The notes under the pieces are model-generated. The model made no database searches. It had not been told where the DNA came from and saw only the letters and a program-made list of their open reading frames with translations. Source: Tritonibacter multivorans (GTDB lineage Bacteria; Pseudomonadota; Alphaproteobacteria; Rhodobacterales; Rhodobacteraceae). From it: a stretch of 64,000 bases of DNA. This document shows positions 8,249 through 18,117 of this stretch, piece after piece. The DNA lies in the NCBI RefSeq assembly GCF_001458415.1, contig NZ_CYSD01000042.1, forward strand, positions 186,001-250,000, written 5' to 3'. The number at the start of each line of letters is the position of its first letter. The first letter of the stretch is position 1. The position numbers were made by a program, and so were the translations under genes.

Positions 8249-9879
8249 CAGTGGCTCTCCTCACTTTGCGCATCCGGTTGCGGATAGGTGTCTTCATTGT
8301 GGTCAGCGTGGTGGAACGTGTCGTGCGAATGCGCGTCATTGGGGTCTTCCACCGGGCGATCGCGGTTGGCCAGCACGGTTTCCACATAAGCGCGGCGATC
8401 AAACAGATCCGCGGCAGTTGCCTCGGCGTAGCGCATCACCGGACCAGCAGCCACGGTGTACAGGCCCAGCAGACCCAACAGTCCAATGACCGTCACGAAG
8501 GTCAATGCCGTGCTGGGGGCCGGATTCGGGGCCTCTGCCACATAATCTTCGGGGGTGTCGAGCCCATGCGATTTCCAGAATATCGCCGTGCCGGCCCGTG
8601 CGAGACCCAGGATCGTCACCAGCGAACTGATCAGGATCACAGCCCAGACCCAAGGCGCCAGCGCATGGTCGCGCGCGGCGTCCAGCACCAGCAGCTTGCC
8701 CAGGAACCCGGATAGCGGTGGCATGCCCGCCATGGCAATGGCCGCGACAAAGAACAGGGCCGAGATCAGACCGCTGTGCGCCATCACCGGCTTTGCGGTG
8801 ATCTCTCCGCCCTGACGTTCCATCACCATGTCGGCAATCAGGAACAGCGCGGCAGCGGTGAAGGTCGAGTGAACGATGTAATAGATCGCGGCGGCCGCAG
8901 CCTCGGGGGTGAACAGCGAAATTGCGGTCAGCAGCGTGCCCACGGATGTGATCGCGCCAAAGGCTGCCAGATGGCCAATCTCGCGCGAGCCCAGAACCCC
9001 AAAGGCACCAATTGCGGCGGTCATCAGGGCGGCGGGTAGCAGCCAGGCCTCCATCAGACCCGCGGCGGCGGGCACGTCTGGGGCAAAGACCAGCGTGTAC
9101 ATCCGCAGGATCGCATAGGCGCCGACCTTGGTCATGATTGCAAACAGGGCGGCCACTGGCAGGGGCGCGTTAGCATAGGATGCGGGCAGCCAGAAATGCA
9201 ACGGCAGAAGCGCGGCTTTGATCGCAAAGACCAAGAGCAACATAATCGCGCCCACCCGCAGGATCGCGGTGTCGGAGGCGGGCAGTTCCGCCACACGCAC
9301 CGCAAGGTCGGCCATATTCAGCGTGCCCGTCACCGCATAAAGCGTGCCAAGCGCAAACAGGAACAGCGACGAGCCGATGAGGTTATAGACCACATATTGC
9401 ACGCCGGCCTGAAACCGTCGGGTGCCACCGCCGTGGATCATCAGGCCATAGGAGGCAATCAGCAGCACCTCGAAGAAGACAAACAGGTTGAAGGCATCGC
9501 CGGTCAGAAACGCGCCCATAATGCCCATCAGCTGGAATTGAAACAGCGCGTGGAAGTTCGCGCCGCGTTCGTCCCAGCCGGATCCCATGGCATACAGCAC
9601 CACGCCCAGACCCAGCACCGCCGTCAGCAGCACCATCAGCGCCGACAGACGGTCCAGCACCAGCACAATGCCAAAGGGCGCCTGCCAGTTGCCAAGCTCG
9701 TAGACCTGCACGGTGCCATCCGCCGCCTGCGCGGTCAGCGCCACGGCGATGACCGTCAGCAGCACACAGCTCGCGACAGAGAACACCCGTTGCAGGTCAA
9801 TGTGATAGCGCAGCGCCATAATGATAAAAGGGGCCACCAATGCGGGCAGCACCACCGGTGCAATCAGGAGATGGTTCAT
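8248..9879 (-). CDS. mrpD: Mrp cation/proton antiporter subunit D
   Basis: A 543-residue protein related to the NuoL/M/N proton-translocating subunits of complex I, with about 14 transmembrane helices and a polar, histidine and aspartate-rich C-terminal tail (about 70 residues after residue 475). Typical segments are FFEVLLIASYGLMIHGGG near 150 and LLPLHFWLPASYANAPLPVA near 220, which include the proton-path lysine region. It overlaps mrpC by four bases. With MrpA it forms the ion-moving core of the antiporter. Confidence 0.95.
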   Translation of the reverse strand: MNHLLIAPVVLPALVAPFIIMALRYHIDLQRVFSVASCVLLTVIAVALTAQAADGTVQVYELGNWQAPFGIVLVLDRLSALMVLLTAVLGLGVVLYAMGSGWDERGANFHALFQFQLMGIMGAFLTGDAFNLFVFFEVLLIASYGLMIHGGGTRRFQAGVQYVVYNLIGSSLFLFALGTLYAVTGTLNMADLAVRVAELPASDTAILRVGAIMLLLVFAIKAALLPLHFWLPASYANAPLPVAALFAIMTKVGAYAILRMYTLVFAPDVPAAAGLMEAWLLPAALMTAAIGAFGVLGSREIGHLAAFGAITSVGTLLTAISLFTPEAAAAAIYYIVHSTFTAAALFLIADMVMERQGGEITAKPVMAHSGLISALFFVAAIAMAGMPPLSGFLGKLLVLDAARDHALAPWVWAVILISSLVTILGLARAGTAIFWKSHGLDTPEDYVAEAPNPAPSTALTFVTVIGLLGLLGLYTVAAGPVMRYAEATAADLFDRRAYVETVLANRDRPVEDPNDAHSHDTFHHADHNEDTYPQPDAQSEESH

Positions 9880-10226
9880 GCGTCCTCTCCTGCCTCAGTC
9901 GTATGGGTCATATTGATATTGTCATCCTTGGCGCTGAGGTAGGCCGCAAGTGCGATCATCACCACCACGGCGGTCATGCCGAAAGAGATCACAATTGCGG
10001 TCAGCACCAACGCTTGGGGCAGGGGGTCGGCATAGGCGACCTCGGCGTATTTATTGAGGATCGGCGGCGCGCCGGTGACCAGACGGCCGGTGGCGAACAG
10101 AAAGATGTTCACCCCATAGGTCAGGAGCGACAGGCCCAGGATCACCGGAAAGGTCCGGCGGCGCAGCATCAGGTAAATGCCCGCTGCGGTCAGAATACCG
10201 ATGGCGGAAGCGACGAGGAGTTCCAT
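9876..10226 (-). CDS. mrpC: Mrp cation/proton antiporter subunit C
   Basis: A 116-residue NuoK-like membrane protein with three helices (about residues 4-22, 28-48 and 72-95), matching MnhC/PhaC in length. LSLLTYGVNIFLFATGR and DPLPQALVLTAIVISFG are recognisable family segments. It starts two bases after the mrpA stop and overlaps mrpD by four bases. Confidence 0.95.
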   Translation of the reverse strand: MELLVASAIGILTAAGIYLMLRRRTFPVILGLSLLTYGVNIFLFATGRLVTGAPPILNKYAEVAYADPLPQALVLTAIVISFGMTAVVVMIALAAYLSAKDDNINMTHTTEAGEDA

Positions 10227-10228
10227 GC

Positions 10229-13087
10229 TCAGCCCTCATTCTTTTCGTTGGCGGCGAGGTCATCGCGCGCGGGATTGATGTCGATGGCGTGGTCTGTGTC
10301 GATGCCCGGCTGCCAGGCAAAGCGCGCAAGGCTCTCAAGCGCCAGGAGCACCGCACCAACCACGGCAAGGAACACGCCAAGGTCAAACAGGGCGGCTGTA
10401 GCCAGTTCGAATTCCTTCAGCGGTTCAATGTGCACGTAGCCAAAGTCCGAGGTGAGGAACGGCACATTGTTGAACCACGCGCCAAGGCCCGTGGCGGCAG
10501 CGACCAGCACGCCAGATCCGATGATCCCGTGATAAGGGAACCGCTGGCGTTCCGCTGCCCAGCCAAAGCCCGAGGCCATATACTGCATCACCACCGCAAT
10601 CGCGGCGATCAGACCGGCAATGAAACCACCGCCCGGCAGGTTGTGACCGCGGAAGAAGATATAGGCCGCCACCATCAGCGCCACCGGCATCATCACGCGG
10701 GTCACCACCACCATCAGACCGGGGTGGGCGTCGCCTGCCATCAGCATGTCAGGTTTGCGGTTCAGCAGGTACGCGCGCACTTTGGAGGCCAGAACCGCCT
10801 CGGTCAGCGCATAGATCACCATCGCGGCAATCCCCAAAACGATGATTTCGCCAAAGGTGTCGAAGCCCCGGAAATCCACCAGGATCACATTCACCATATT
10901 GGTGCCGCCGCCGCCCTTGTAGGAATTGGCCGCATGGAAGGCCGAGATGCTCTCGAAAGAGAAATCCCGCATCAGCATGGCATAGGCCAGCGCGGCAATC
11001 CCGACACCGGCCGCCACCGCGATCCCGCCATCCCGCAGACGGGTCAGGGGCGGGGTTTCAATCGGTGTGTCCTTGGGCATGAAGTTCAACGCCAGCAGCA
11101 TGAGGATAATGGTCACCACCTCGACCGAGATCTGCGTCAGCGCAAGGTCGGGTGCCGAGAGATAGTTAAACGACAGCGACACGATGAGACCAACAATCCC
11201 GATCAGGATCAGCGACAGGAAACGGTTGCGGTGCAAAAGCAGAATGCAACCCGTCGCAACCACCAGAAGGAGCCAGCCAACCGCCGGCAGCAGCCCGATT
11301 TCCATCATCTTGCGGGTAGGAAGCCCAAGCGTGCCCGAAGTATAGGCATGAATGGAAACGGCCAGCGTGAACACCACCATGATCGCCGCATAGCGGGTGA
11401 TCGCGCCATTGTGCAGACCATCGGTAATCCCGCGCGCCAGATCGGTGACGCGGGCGATGATCCCTTCAAAGATCGCTTTGGCCTCGGGGCGCGGCGCGTC
11501 ATTCCACGCCCGGTCCAGCCAACGGTGCAACATCAACAGCAGAAGGCCGCCAACGATGGCGCCTGCAGACATATAGAGCGCGGGCGTGAACCCGTGCCAC
11601 AGTTTCAGGTACACCTTGGGGTGTGCACCTGTAACCGCGTCGGCTGTCACCTGCACCAGCGGCCCAACAACGGGCCCCGAAAACAGGCCAATCACCACCA
11701 CCAGAACGGTCAGCAGCGCAGGCGAGGCCCACAGCCCAAAGCCCGGATCATGGGGATGGCCGGGGTAATCCTCGCGTTTGGGACCAAGGAAGGTATGGGC
11801 GATAAAGCGGAAGGAATAGGCGACCGAGAACAGCGCCGCCAATGTGGCCAGCGCGGGCACCAGCAGATGGCTGCCGTTCCAATCGGTATGAGCTGCGAGC
11901 TCCAGCATCATTTCTTTGGACAAGAACCCGTTGAACGGTGGGATACCTGCCATCGACAGTCCTGCCACCAGGGCAATGGTAAAGGTCACCGGCATCAGAT
12001 GGCGCAGACCGCCCAGACGTTTGATGTCGCGGGTGTGCGCTTCGTGGTCGACAATGCCAGCGGTCATAAACAGCGCCGCCTTGAAGGTGGCGTGGTTGAT
12101 AATATGAAATACTGCGCCCACCGCTGCGGCCTTGGTGCCAAAGCCAAGAAGCATGGTGATCAGACCCAGATGCGACACGGTGGAGAATGCCAAAAGCGCC
12201 TTCAGGTCATCTTTGAACAGGGCAATGACGGCCCCCAAGAGCATGGTCACAAGGCCGGTGGTCGCCACAATGTAGAACCACGCATCGGTGCCCGCCAGCA
12301 CCGGCCACAGCCGCGCCATCAGGAACAAGCCCGCTTTGACCATAGTGGCAGAGTGCAGATAGGCCGACACCGGCGTCGGCGCAGCCATGGCGTGGGGCAG
12401 CCAGAAATGGAACGGGAACTGCGCGGATTTGGTAAAGGCACCCAGCAGGATCAGCAGCAAAGCGGGGAGATAAAGGTCCGAAGACTGGATTGCCTCTTTG
12501 TTTTGCAGGATCACAGAGATGTCGTAAGACCCTGCAATGTGTCCCAAGATCAGCATGCCGGCGATCATCGCCAAGCCGCCCATGCCGGTCACGGTCAGCG
12601 CCATGCGCGCGCCCTGACGCCCCTCGGGCAGATGTTTCCAAAAACCAATCAGCAGGAAGGACGACAGGGACGTCAGCTCCCAGAAGATCAGCAGCAGCAG
12701 GATATTGTCCGAGGTGACAATGCCCACCATCGCGCCCTGAAACAGCAGAAGATAGGTGTAGAAATTGCCCATCGGATCCTGCCGCGACAGGTAGAACCGC
12801 GCATAGAGAATGATCAGCAGACCAATGCTAAGGATCAGGGTGGCAAACAGGAACCCAAGGCCATCCAGGAAGAAATTCGCCGACAGCCCCAGCTGCGGCA
12901 GCCAGTCAACACGGGCATGGATGACTTCACCGGCAAAAATCGCAGGCGCATGGGTCATCAGGCCAACAAAGGCCAACAGCGACGCAAGCCCCGCCGCAAA
13001 GGCGCAGGCATCACGCCCCGCACGGATCAAAAGCCCTGGGAACAGGGCTCCAAGAAAGGGCAAAGCCGCAATCAGGAATAGGGACAC
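10229..13087 (-). CDS. mrpA: Mrp cation/proton antiporter subunit A, fused A+B type
   Basis: A 952-residue inner-membrane protein and first gene of the operon. Residues 1-about 760 form the NuoL-like MrpA with about 20 helices (FPFHFWLPHAMAAPTPVSAY near 235; VEVVTIILMLLALNF near 655). The C-terminal 165 residues match MrpB (FFRGHNLPGGGFIAGLIAA), so A and B are fused as in rhizobial PhaA. The start is taken as GTG at 13087, which has GGAG eight bases upstream; a TTG at 13120 in frame has no such site. The complex exchanges Na+ or K+ for H+, giving salt and alkali tolerance suited to seawater. Confidence 0.94.
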   Translation of the reverse strand: MSLFLIAALPFLGALFPGLLIRAGRDACAFAAGLASLLAFVGLMTHAPAIFAGEVIHARVDWLPQLGLSANFFLDGLGFLFATLILSIGLLIILYARFYLSRQDPMGNFYTYLLLFQGAMVGIVTSDNILLLLIFWELTSLSSFLLIGFWKHLPEGRQGARMALTVTGMGGLAMIAGMLILGHIAGSYDISVILQNKEAIQSSDLYLPALLLILLGAFTKSAQFPFHFWLPHAMAAPTPVSAYLHSATMVKAGLFLMARLWPVLAGTDAWFYIVATTGLVTMLLGAVIALFKDDLKALLAFSTVSHLGLITMLLGFGTKAAAVGAVFHIINHATFKAALFMTAGIVDHEAHTRDIKRLGGLRHLMPVTFTIALVAGLSMAGIPPFNGFLSKEMMLELAAHTDWNGSHLLVPALATLAALFSVAYSFRFIAHTFLGPKREDYPGHPHDPGFGLWASPALLTVLVVVIGLFSGPVVGPLVQVTADAVTGAHPKVYLKLWHGFTPALYMSAGAIVGGLLLLMLHRWLDRAWNDAPRPEAKAIFEGIIARVTDLARGITDGLHNGAITRYAAIMVVFTLAVSIHAYTSGTLGLPTRKMMEIGLLPAVGWLLLVVATGCILLLHRNRFLSLILIGIVGLIVSLSFNYLSAPDLALTQISVEVVTIILMLLALNFMPKDTPIETPPLTRLRDGGIAVAAGVGIAALAYAMLMRDFSFESISAFHAANSYKGGGGTNMVNVILVDFRGFDTFGEIIVLGIAAMVIYALTEAVLASKVRAYLLNRKPDMLMAGDAHPGLMVVVTRVMMPVALMVAAYIFFRGHNLPGGGFIAGLIAAIAVVMQYMASGFGWAAERQRFPYHGIIGSGVLVAAATGLGAWFNNVPFLTSDFGYVHIEPLKEFELATAALFDLGVFLAVVGAVLLALESLARFAWQPGIDTDHAIDINPARDDLAANEKNEG

Positions 13088-13410
13088 GTATTTCTCTCCA
13101 AGTCGGGCAACTTCGGGCAAGTTTTATTATTGGGCGGCACGCAGCAGCCGTACTCCGCCGGAATTGTAGATTGGCTTAGCAAATTTCCAGTGTTTGGGGC
13201 GATAATCTCGACCGTTTTTCGCAGAAATTCTACCGATTTGGCCCGTTGGTTGCACAAATGCGGCGATTGCTGATGGCAGAGGTCGCTCTGCGATGTCGGG
13301 TGCAGGCGCGTTGTGGGGGATAACAGCTGTGATGACGCGATCTTGAAACCACACAGACTGCGGCCAGTGTTAAGGAAGACCCATCTCTTCTTTTCCCGTC
13401 GGAGCGGTAA
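13088..13410 (+). other. Intergenic promoter region between mrp operon and rhodanese gene
   Basis: No credible gene lies in these 323 bases between two divergent units. It must hold the promoters of both. The only structure noted is a small hairpin, GCAGAG-GTCG-CTCTGC at 13276-13291. No known operator was recognised. Confidence 0.6.
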
Positions 13411-13884
13411 ATGACCCATTCCAATACGTCCGGACTGACACGCAGAACCCTTTTTGCTGGCGGCGGCGTTCTTGCCGCGGGGGCTGCGGGCGGCTGGTGG
13501 ATCTCGCAGCGATACACCCCGCCGCATGACAATACGCGGCTGACTGTCGCAGAGGCCTTTGATCAGGCCGCCAGTGGTCAGGTGCTGTTGGTGGACATTC
13601 GCACGCCCGCAGAATGGCGCCGCACAGGACTGCCGCAGGGCGCGGTGCCGCTGGATATGCGTCGTCCGGATTTCACCACTGAACTGTTGCGGCTGACAGG
13701 GGGCGTCGCGGATGCGCCCGTGGCGTTGATCTGTGCGGGTGGCGTGCGCTCTGCACGCTTGTCTCTGCGTTTGACCGAGGCTGGGTTCACCCAAATTATT
13801 GACGTGCCTGAAGGGATGTTCGGCTCTGCCGCCGGTCCTGGATGGTTGAATTCAAAACTTCCCGTAACCAATTGGCAAGGATAG
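13411..13884 (+). CDS. Rhodanese-like protein with Tat-type signal
   Basis: A 157-residue exported protein. The N-terminus LTRRTLFAGGG has the twin arginines and hydrophobic stretch of a Tat signal (residues 9-30). A single rhodanese domain follows (about 40-150) with LLVDIRTPAEWRRTG and the catalytic loop ICAGGVRSA. Rhodaneses carry sulfane sulfur as a persulfide on that cysteine. The following esterase gene begins four bases after its stop, so the two are probably cotranscribed. The periplasmic acceptor is unknown. Confidence 0.9.
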   Translation: MTHSNTSGLTRRTLFAGGGVLAAGAAGGWWISQRYTPPHDNTRLTVAEAFDQAASGQVLLVDIRTPAEWRRTGLPQGAVPLDMRRPDFTTELLRLTGGVADAPVALICAGGVRSARLSLRLTEAGFTQIIDVPEGMFGSAAGPGWLNSKLPVTNWQG

Positions 13885-13888
13885 TTAA

Positions 13889-14728
13889 ATGAAGATTAAG
13901 ATTGCCGGTGCTATTGCAGGTTTTGCGTCCATGTTTGCCACTGGTTTTGCCACTGGCGCAACCGCGTGCGGCACCGGGGAAACCTGTACCATCGACAGTG
14001 GCATCTACGAAATCGCCCTGCCAAAGAACAGCGATGGGGCGCCCGTGGTTGTGTTTCTGCATGGCTATGGTGGGTCAGGCGCAAATGTGATGCGCATGCG
14101 CGGTGTGGTCGAGGCCGTGACCGCGCGCGGCTATGCGATGGTCGCGCCTTATGCGCTGCCGCGTCCAAATGGCAACCGGTCCTGGGCGTTCATTTCAGAT
14201 TTTGGCGAACGGGACGACATGGCGTTCCTGCGCGATGTGGTGCGTGATGCCGCAGGGCGCTTCAATACTGAAGAACAAAACGTTGTTCTTGCAGGATTTT
14301 CTGCCGGTGCCTTTATGGTCAACTATGGCGCATGTGCGGATGCGGATGCATTTGCCGCCTATGCGCCCATTGCCGGTGGGTTCTGGCGACCGCAACCGCA
14401 AACCTGCGATGGTCCCATTCGCATGTATCATGCGCACGGTTGGAACGACGGTGTTGTGCCCTTGGAGGGGCGCATCCTTGGCGGAGGGCGCTGGGAGCAG
14501 GGCGATATCTGGGCCGGGCTCGAACTGTGGCGCGAGGCCAATGGATGTGACACCCATGCGCCGACTATGATGCAGCAAGACGGGGATCTGATGATCCGCA
14601 GCTGGGACTGTGGCGCGGGCGCAGAGATCACCTTCGAGCTGTTCCCCGGCGGCCATCAGGTGCCCCGAGGCTGGGCGGACCGAATGCTCGATTGGTACCA
14701 GGCTGATCCGGGCCGCCCAGAGGGCTGA
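13889..14728 (+). CDS. Secreted alpha/beta-hydrolase esterase (LpqC / PHB depolymerase-like)
   Basis: A 279-residue protein with an N-terminal signal peptide (about residues 1-26, followed by Cys27). The alpha/beta-hydrolase triad is visible: Ser138 in GFSAGA, Asp187 in HGWNDGVVP and His256 in GGHQVPRG. The oxyanion region is LHGYGGSG at 58-65. This pattern fits the LpqC/polyhydroxybutyrate depolymerase-like and feruloyl esterase group. The natural ester is not predictable. A lipoprotein is unlikely, because the residues before Cys27 are TA and not a clear lipobox. It ends four bases from the convergent opgH stop. Confidence 0.85.
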   Translation: MKIKIAGAIAGFASMFATGFATGATACGTGETCTIDSGIYEIALPKNSDGAPVVVFLHGYGGSGANVMRMRGVVEAVTARGYAMVAPYALPRPNGNRSWAFISDFGERDDMAFLRDVVRDAAGRFNTEEQNVVLAGFSAGAFMVNYGACADADAFAAYAPIAGGFWRPQPQTCDGPIRMYHAHGWNDGVVPLEGRILGGGRWEQGDIWAGLELWREANGCDTHAPTMMQQDGDLMIRSWDCGAGAEITFELFPGGHQVPRGWADRMLDWYQADPGRPEG

Positions 14729-14731
14729 GTT

Positions 14732-16606
14732 TTATTCAGCGGGGTGGGCTGGTCCTGCCCCGCTCAGCACTTGCGCGACCCAGCCGCGATAATGCTGCGC
14801 GGCGCGGGAGATTTGCGGCGCATTCAGATCTTCGGCGGTGCCCATCAGCCGTAAACGCAGACCAGAGAGGGCCGACAGCGGCACGGCAAGCACCAGCGAC
14901 AAGGCAATTGGCGCCAGCCAGAGCGACACCAGCCCCAGACCCACACCAATCGCCAGCGCCACGCCGACCACCGTTTCCAGACCGTGGAATTTCGCCAGCG
15001 TGCCCCAGCTATAAGCGCCGCCATCGCGCATCTGCGGGGCCCAGCCTTTTTGCAGACCAAGGACGGTGCGGAACACGGCGATCATCTGCTGCACCATCAG
15101 GATCGGTGCATACAGGATCGCCAGAAGGATCTCGGTTGTCATCGACAGAAGGAACCGGCCAAGCCCGCCGAATTCGGCCATCTTGCGCCCCGTCAGGGGC
15201 AGGGCAACCACAGACAGCAGCTTGGGCGCCAGCAGCATCGCGTAAATCAGCAGCACCACCGCCACGTGGCGCGGCTCGCTCATGTCTGGCCATGACGGAC
15301 GGGTGGGGTTGGCTTCGGAAAAATAGGTGATGACCGAGGCCTCCTCGGAGCGGCCAATCAGCGCCCAGATCACCAGCAGGGCAAACCACAGGGGCGCCAT
15401 CAGATAGCCGATCGCCCCATGGGCCAGATGGAACCGCGACATAGCGTGAAAGCCGCGCGCACCGAGCAGCTGCAGGTGCTGCAGATTGCCCTGACACCAG
15501 CGCCGGTCGCGCTGCACATGGTCGATCAGAGTTGCGGGGGTTTCCTCGTAGGATCCGCGAATGCGGGGCAGGAAGCGCACGCGCCATCCGGCCCGGCGCA
15601 GAAGACCCGCCTCGACAAAATCGTGGCTCATGATCAGCTGCGGCTTGCCGCGCAGATTGCGCACCTCGGGCAGGCCTGCACAGGCGGCAAAGGCCTTGGT
15701 GCGGATGATCGCATTGTGGCCCCAGTAATTGCCTTCATGCCCTGCCCAACGGGCAAGCCCTTCGGCCAGCGCAAGGCCGTAGACGCCATTGGCAAACTGC
15801 TGCATGCGGCCAAAAACAGATTGCGCACCAATGAGTTGCGGGAAGCTTTGGATAAGCCCGGCCGACGGGTCACGGGCCAGCGCATTCGTAAGACGGCGGA
15901 TCGCACGACCGGTCATCAGACTGTCGGCATCCAGCACCAGCATGGCCTCGTAATTGCCCCCCCAGCGGCGCACCCAGTCGCTGATATTGCCGACTTTGCG
16001 TGCGGTATTGTCGTCGCGACGCCGGTAATACAAGGCGATGTCCGGGCACATGTCAGCGCGCAGCGCCTCAACCGCGATGCGTTCCTGCTGCGCGATGGAC
16101 TCATCGCGGGTATCCGACAGAATGAACATCTCGAACGTGTGGCCGCCACTGCGCGCGCGCAGTTCTTCCAGCATGGAGCGCGCATTGCCCAGCACAAAAG
16201 ACGGCAGCTCGTTGTAGGTCGGTACCAAAAGCGCCACGCGCATTGGTGTGCGGGGGCCACGTTCCGGTGTCCAGTCCCGGCGGGACAGGCCAAACAGCCC
16301 CAGCAGCACAGTCGACACCGTGAAGGTGATCCAGAAGAAGTTGAACGCGATCAGCGCCAGCAGAACCCCTTCGAGCACCGTGGTGCCCCCTTGGGCAAAC
16401 CAGCCCGAGATCACCAAGGCCAGCGCCAGCGTCGCCAGCATTGCGGGTGAAAACGTCAGGACACGCCACAAGCCGGCCTGCCGAGATTGGCCGCAATCGC
16501 TGATCCGTGCCGGGGCATCTGCGTCATGGAAATCGCGGGCGAAATCCTGCTCTGGCATGGCCAGCGGTGCGTCAGGGGGCAATAGGGGGCGCGGGTCAGG
16601 CAACAT
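14732..16606 (-). CDS. opgH: Glucans biosynthesis glucosyltransferase H
   Basis: A 624-residue inner-membrane GT2 glucosyltransferase that builds the beta-glucan backbone of osmoregulated periplasmic glucans from UDP-glucose. Visible are LVLDADSLM (Asp226, Asp228), MSHDFVEAG and RDRRW (366-370), the acidic and QxxRW-type motifs, with membrane helices at about 60-120 and in the C-terminal third. It is shorter than the 847-residue E. coli enzyme. The ATG at 16606 overlaps the opgG stop (TGATG) and has AGGTGG eight bases upstream; a GTG at 16618 lies inside that site. It is the last gene of the operon. Confidence 0.94.
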   Translation of the reverse strand: MLPDPRPLLPPDAPLAMPEQDFARDFHDADAPARISDCGQSRQAGLWRVLTFSPAMLATLALALVISGWFAQGGTTVLEGVLLALIAFNFFWITFTVSTVLLGLFGLSRRDWTPERGPRTPMRVALLVPTYNELPSFVLGNARSMLEELRARSGGHTFEMFILSDTRDESIAQQERIAVEALRADMCPDIALYYRRRDDNTARKVGNISDWVRRWGGNYEAMLVLDADSLMTGRAIRRLTNALARDPSAGLIQSFPQLIGAQSVFGRMQQFANGVYGLALAEGLARWAGHEGNYWGHNAIIRTKAFAACAGLPEVRNLRGKPQLIMSHDFVEAGLLRRAGWRVRFLPRIRGSYEETPATLIDHVQRDRRWCQGNLQHLQLLGARGFHAMSRFHLAHGAIGYLMAPLWFALLVIWALIGRSEEASVITYFSEANPTRPSWPDMSEPRHVAVVLLIYAMLLAPKLLSVVALPLTGRKMAEFGGLGRFLLSMTTEILLAILYAPILMVQQMIAVFRTVLGLQKGWAPQMRDGGAYSWGTLAKFHGLETVVGVALAIGVGLGLVSLWLAPIALSLVLAVPLSALSGLRLRLMGTAEDLNAPQISRAAQHYRGWVAQVLSGAGPAHPAE

Positions 16607-18117
16607 CAGACAGTCCACCTATAAAGCCACACTTCAGAGGCCGCCGCGCCGTCGCGGCGCAGCTGGGCGCGCAGCTCCACATGGGTTTTCTCGCCCGGAT
16701 CAAAATAGAATGCCAGCCGCAGACCACCGGTTTCCGGGTTGCGCTGCAGGACACCTTCGCTGACCTCCGCGTGGGGCGAAGAGATATGGATGGCGTAATC
16801 TTCGGGATCCCCCTCCAGCAGCGGGTGGGCGGCATATTCCACCGTGACAATGCGACCCTCGCCGCCAAAGATCCGCGCGCCGCTGGTGGTTTCCACCACT
16901 TTGGAAAGGCCAAGATCCGGCCCCGGACCCCAGGTGAGGCGATAAGCCAGATCCACCTGTTCGCCCGCCGGATACGGCGTGGCAGGACGCCAGTAGGCGA
17001 CAATATTGTCGTAGATTTCTTTGTCAGCCGGGATTTCCACCAGCGTCACAGCGCCCTTGCCCCAATGGCCTTTGGGCTCCACCCAGAGCGACGGACGGCG
17101 GTGATAAAACGCTTCCATGTCATTAAAATCGCGCAGCTCGCTGGCGCGTTGCACCAGACCAAAGCCCGCCGGGTTTTCATCGACAAAGGATGACACCTGC
17201 AAATGGGTCGGGTTCGCCAGCGGCCGCCACAGGACCTCGTCATTGCCGTTTTTCACCTGCAGCCCTTCACTGTCGTGGACAGCGGGGCGGAAGTCGTCAA
17301 AGCGATTGCGGTTGGTGGCGTCAAACAGGAACATTGATGTCAGCGGCGCAAGGCCTGCGTGGGTCAGATCCTCGCGCGGGAACAATGTCGCTTCGACCTC
17401 CATTGTGCAGGGCATGCCGGGCGTGATGTCGAAGCGGTAGGCGCCGGTCACGCTGGGGCTGTCCATCAATGCGTGGACGACCATGTTTTCCTGATCCGGG
17501 CCGGGGGCTTCCAGCCAGAAGCTGATGAAATCCGGGAATTCTTCGCCTTCGGGGTCGGCGGTTTTCAGCGCCAGACCACGGGCCGACAGACCATAGGCCT
17601 GCCCCGTGGCAATCGCGCGGAAATAGCTTGCGCCCTGGAACACGCAGAACTCGGTCTTTTTGCCATTGCCCTTCAGATCGGTGCGCAGACGGAGGCCCGA
17701 ATAGCCGAGGCTCGCGTCATCGGACAGCTCGGGCGAGATCTCGTGCGTTTTGAACTTGGAGATGTCAAAAGGCACCAGCCGGTCGACGCCGTCTTCAACC
17801 GCGTGGATTTTTACAGGTCGCGGGAAATAAAGACCGGGTAGGAAGAAGTCGACATTGTAGCTGCGGTTGGTGTCGGCCCAGAGCGCGCGCGGCAACATGA
17901 AGCGGAAGGACTGGTATTCGTCATAGGACATATCCCGCCAGTCCTGCGGCACCTGATGGCGCGCGCGGTAGGGGCGTTCCGCCAGCGCACGGGCGCGGGC
18001 GACCACGTCATCGCGGGTAAAGGGCGTGGTTTCGCCCACGGCCAATGCGGGATGGGCAGCGGTCAGCGACAGGGCCGAGGCGCTCAGAAGGAAGGAACGT
18101 CGGGTGAGGGCGCTCAT
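16606..18117 (-). CDS. opgG: Glucan biosynthesis periplasmic protein G
   Basis: A 503-residue OpgG/MdoG protein needed for periplasmic glucan branching or polymer processing. The N-terminus LTRRSFLLSASALSL followed by AHPALA is a Tat-type signal peptide with likely cleavage near residue 27. The body carries typical MdoG segments such as RPYRARHQVPQDWRDMSYDEY near residue 48 onwards and WVEPKGHWGKGAVTLVEIP near 350. It overlaps opgC by four bases and opgH by one, so the three genes are translationally coupled. Confidence 0.95.
   Translation of the reverse strand: MSALTRRSFLLSASALSLTAAHPALAVGETTPFTRDDVVARARALAERPYRARHQVPQDWRDMSYDEYQSFRFMLPRALWADTNRSYNVDFFLPGLYFPRPVKIHAVEDGVDRLVPFDISKFKTHEISPELSDDASLGYSGLRLRTDLKGNGKKTEFCVFQGASYFRAIATGQAYGLSARGLALKTADPEGEEFPDFISFWLEAPGPDQENMVVHALMDSPSVTGAYRFDITPGMPCTMEVEATLFPREDLTHAGLAPLTSMFLFDATNRNRFDDFRPAVHDSEGLQVKNGNDEVLWRPLANPTHLQVSSFVDENPAGFGLVQRASELRDFNDMEAFYHRRPSLWVEPKGHWGKGAVTLVEIPADKEIYDNIVAYWRPATPYPAGEQVDLAYRLTWGPGPDLGLSKVVETTSGARIFGGEGRIVTVEYAAHPLLEGDPEDYAIHISSPHAEVSEGVLQRNPETGGLRLAFYFDPGEKTHVELRAQLRRDGAAASEVWLYRWTV

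Noticed and set aside
10289-13081. A 930-codon open frame antisense to mrpA
   Set aside because: It is rich in His, Gln and Arg, matches no family and mirrors a GC-rich coding strand; mrpA on the other strand is certain.
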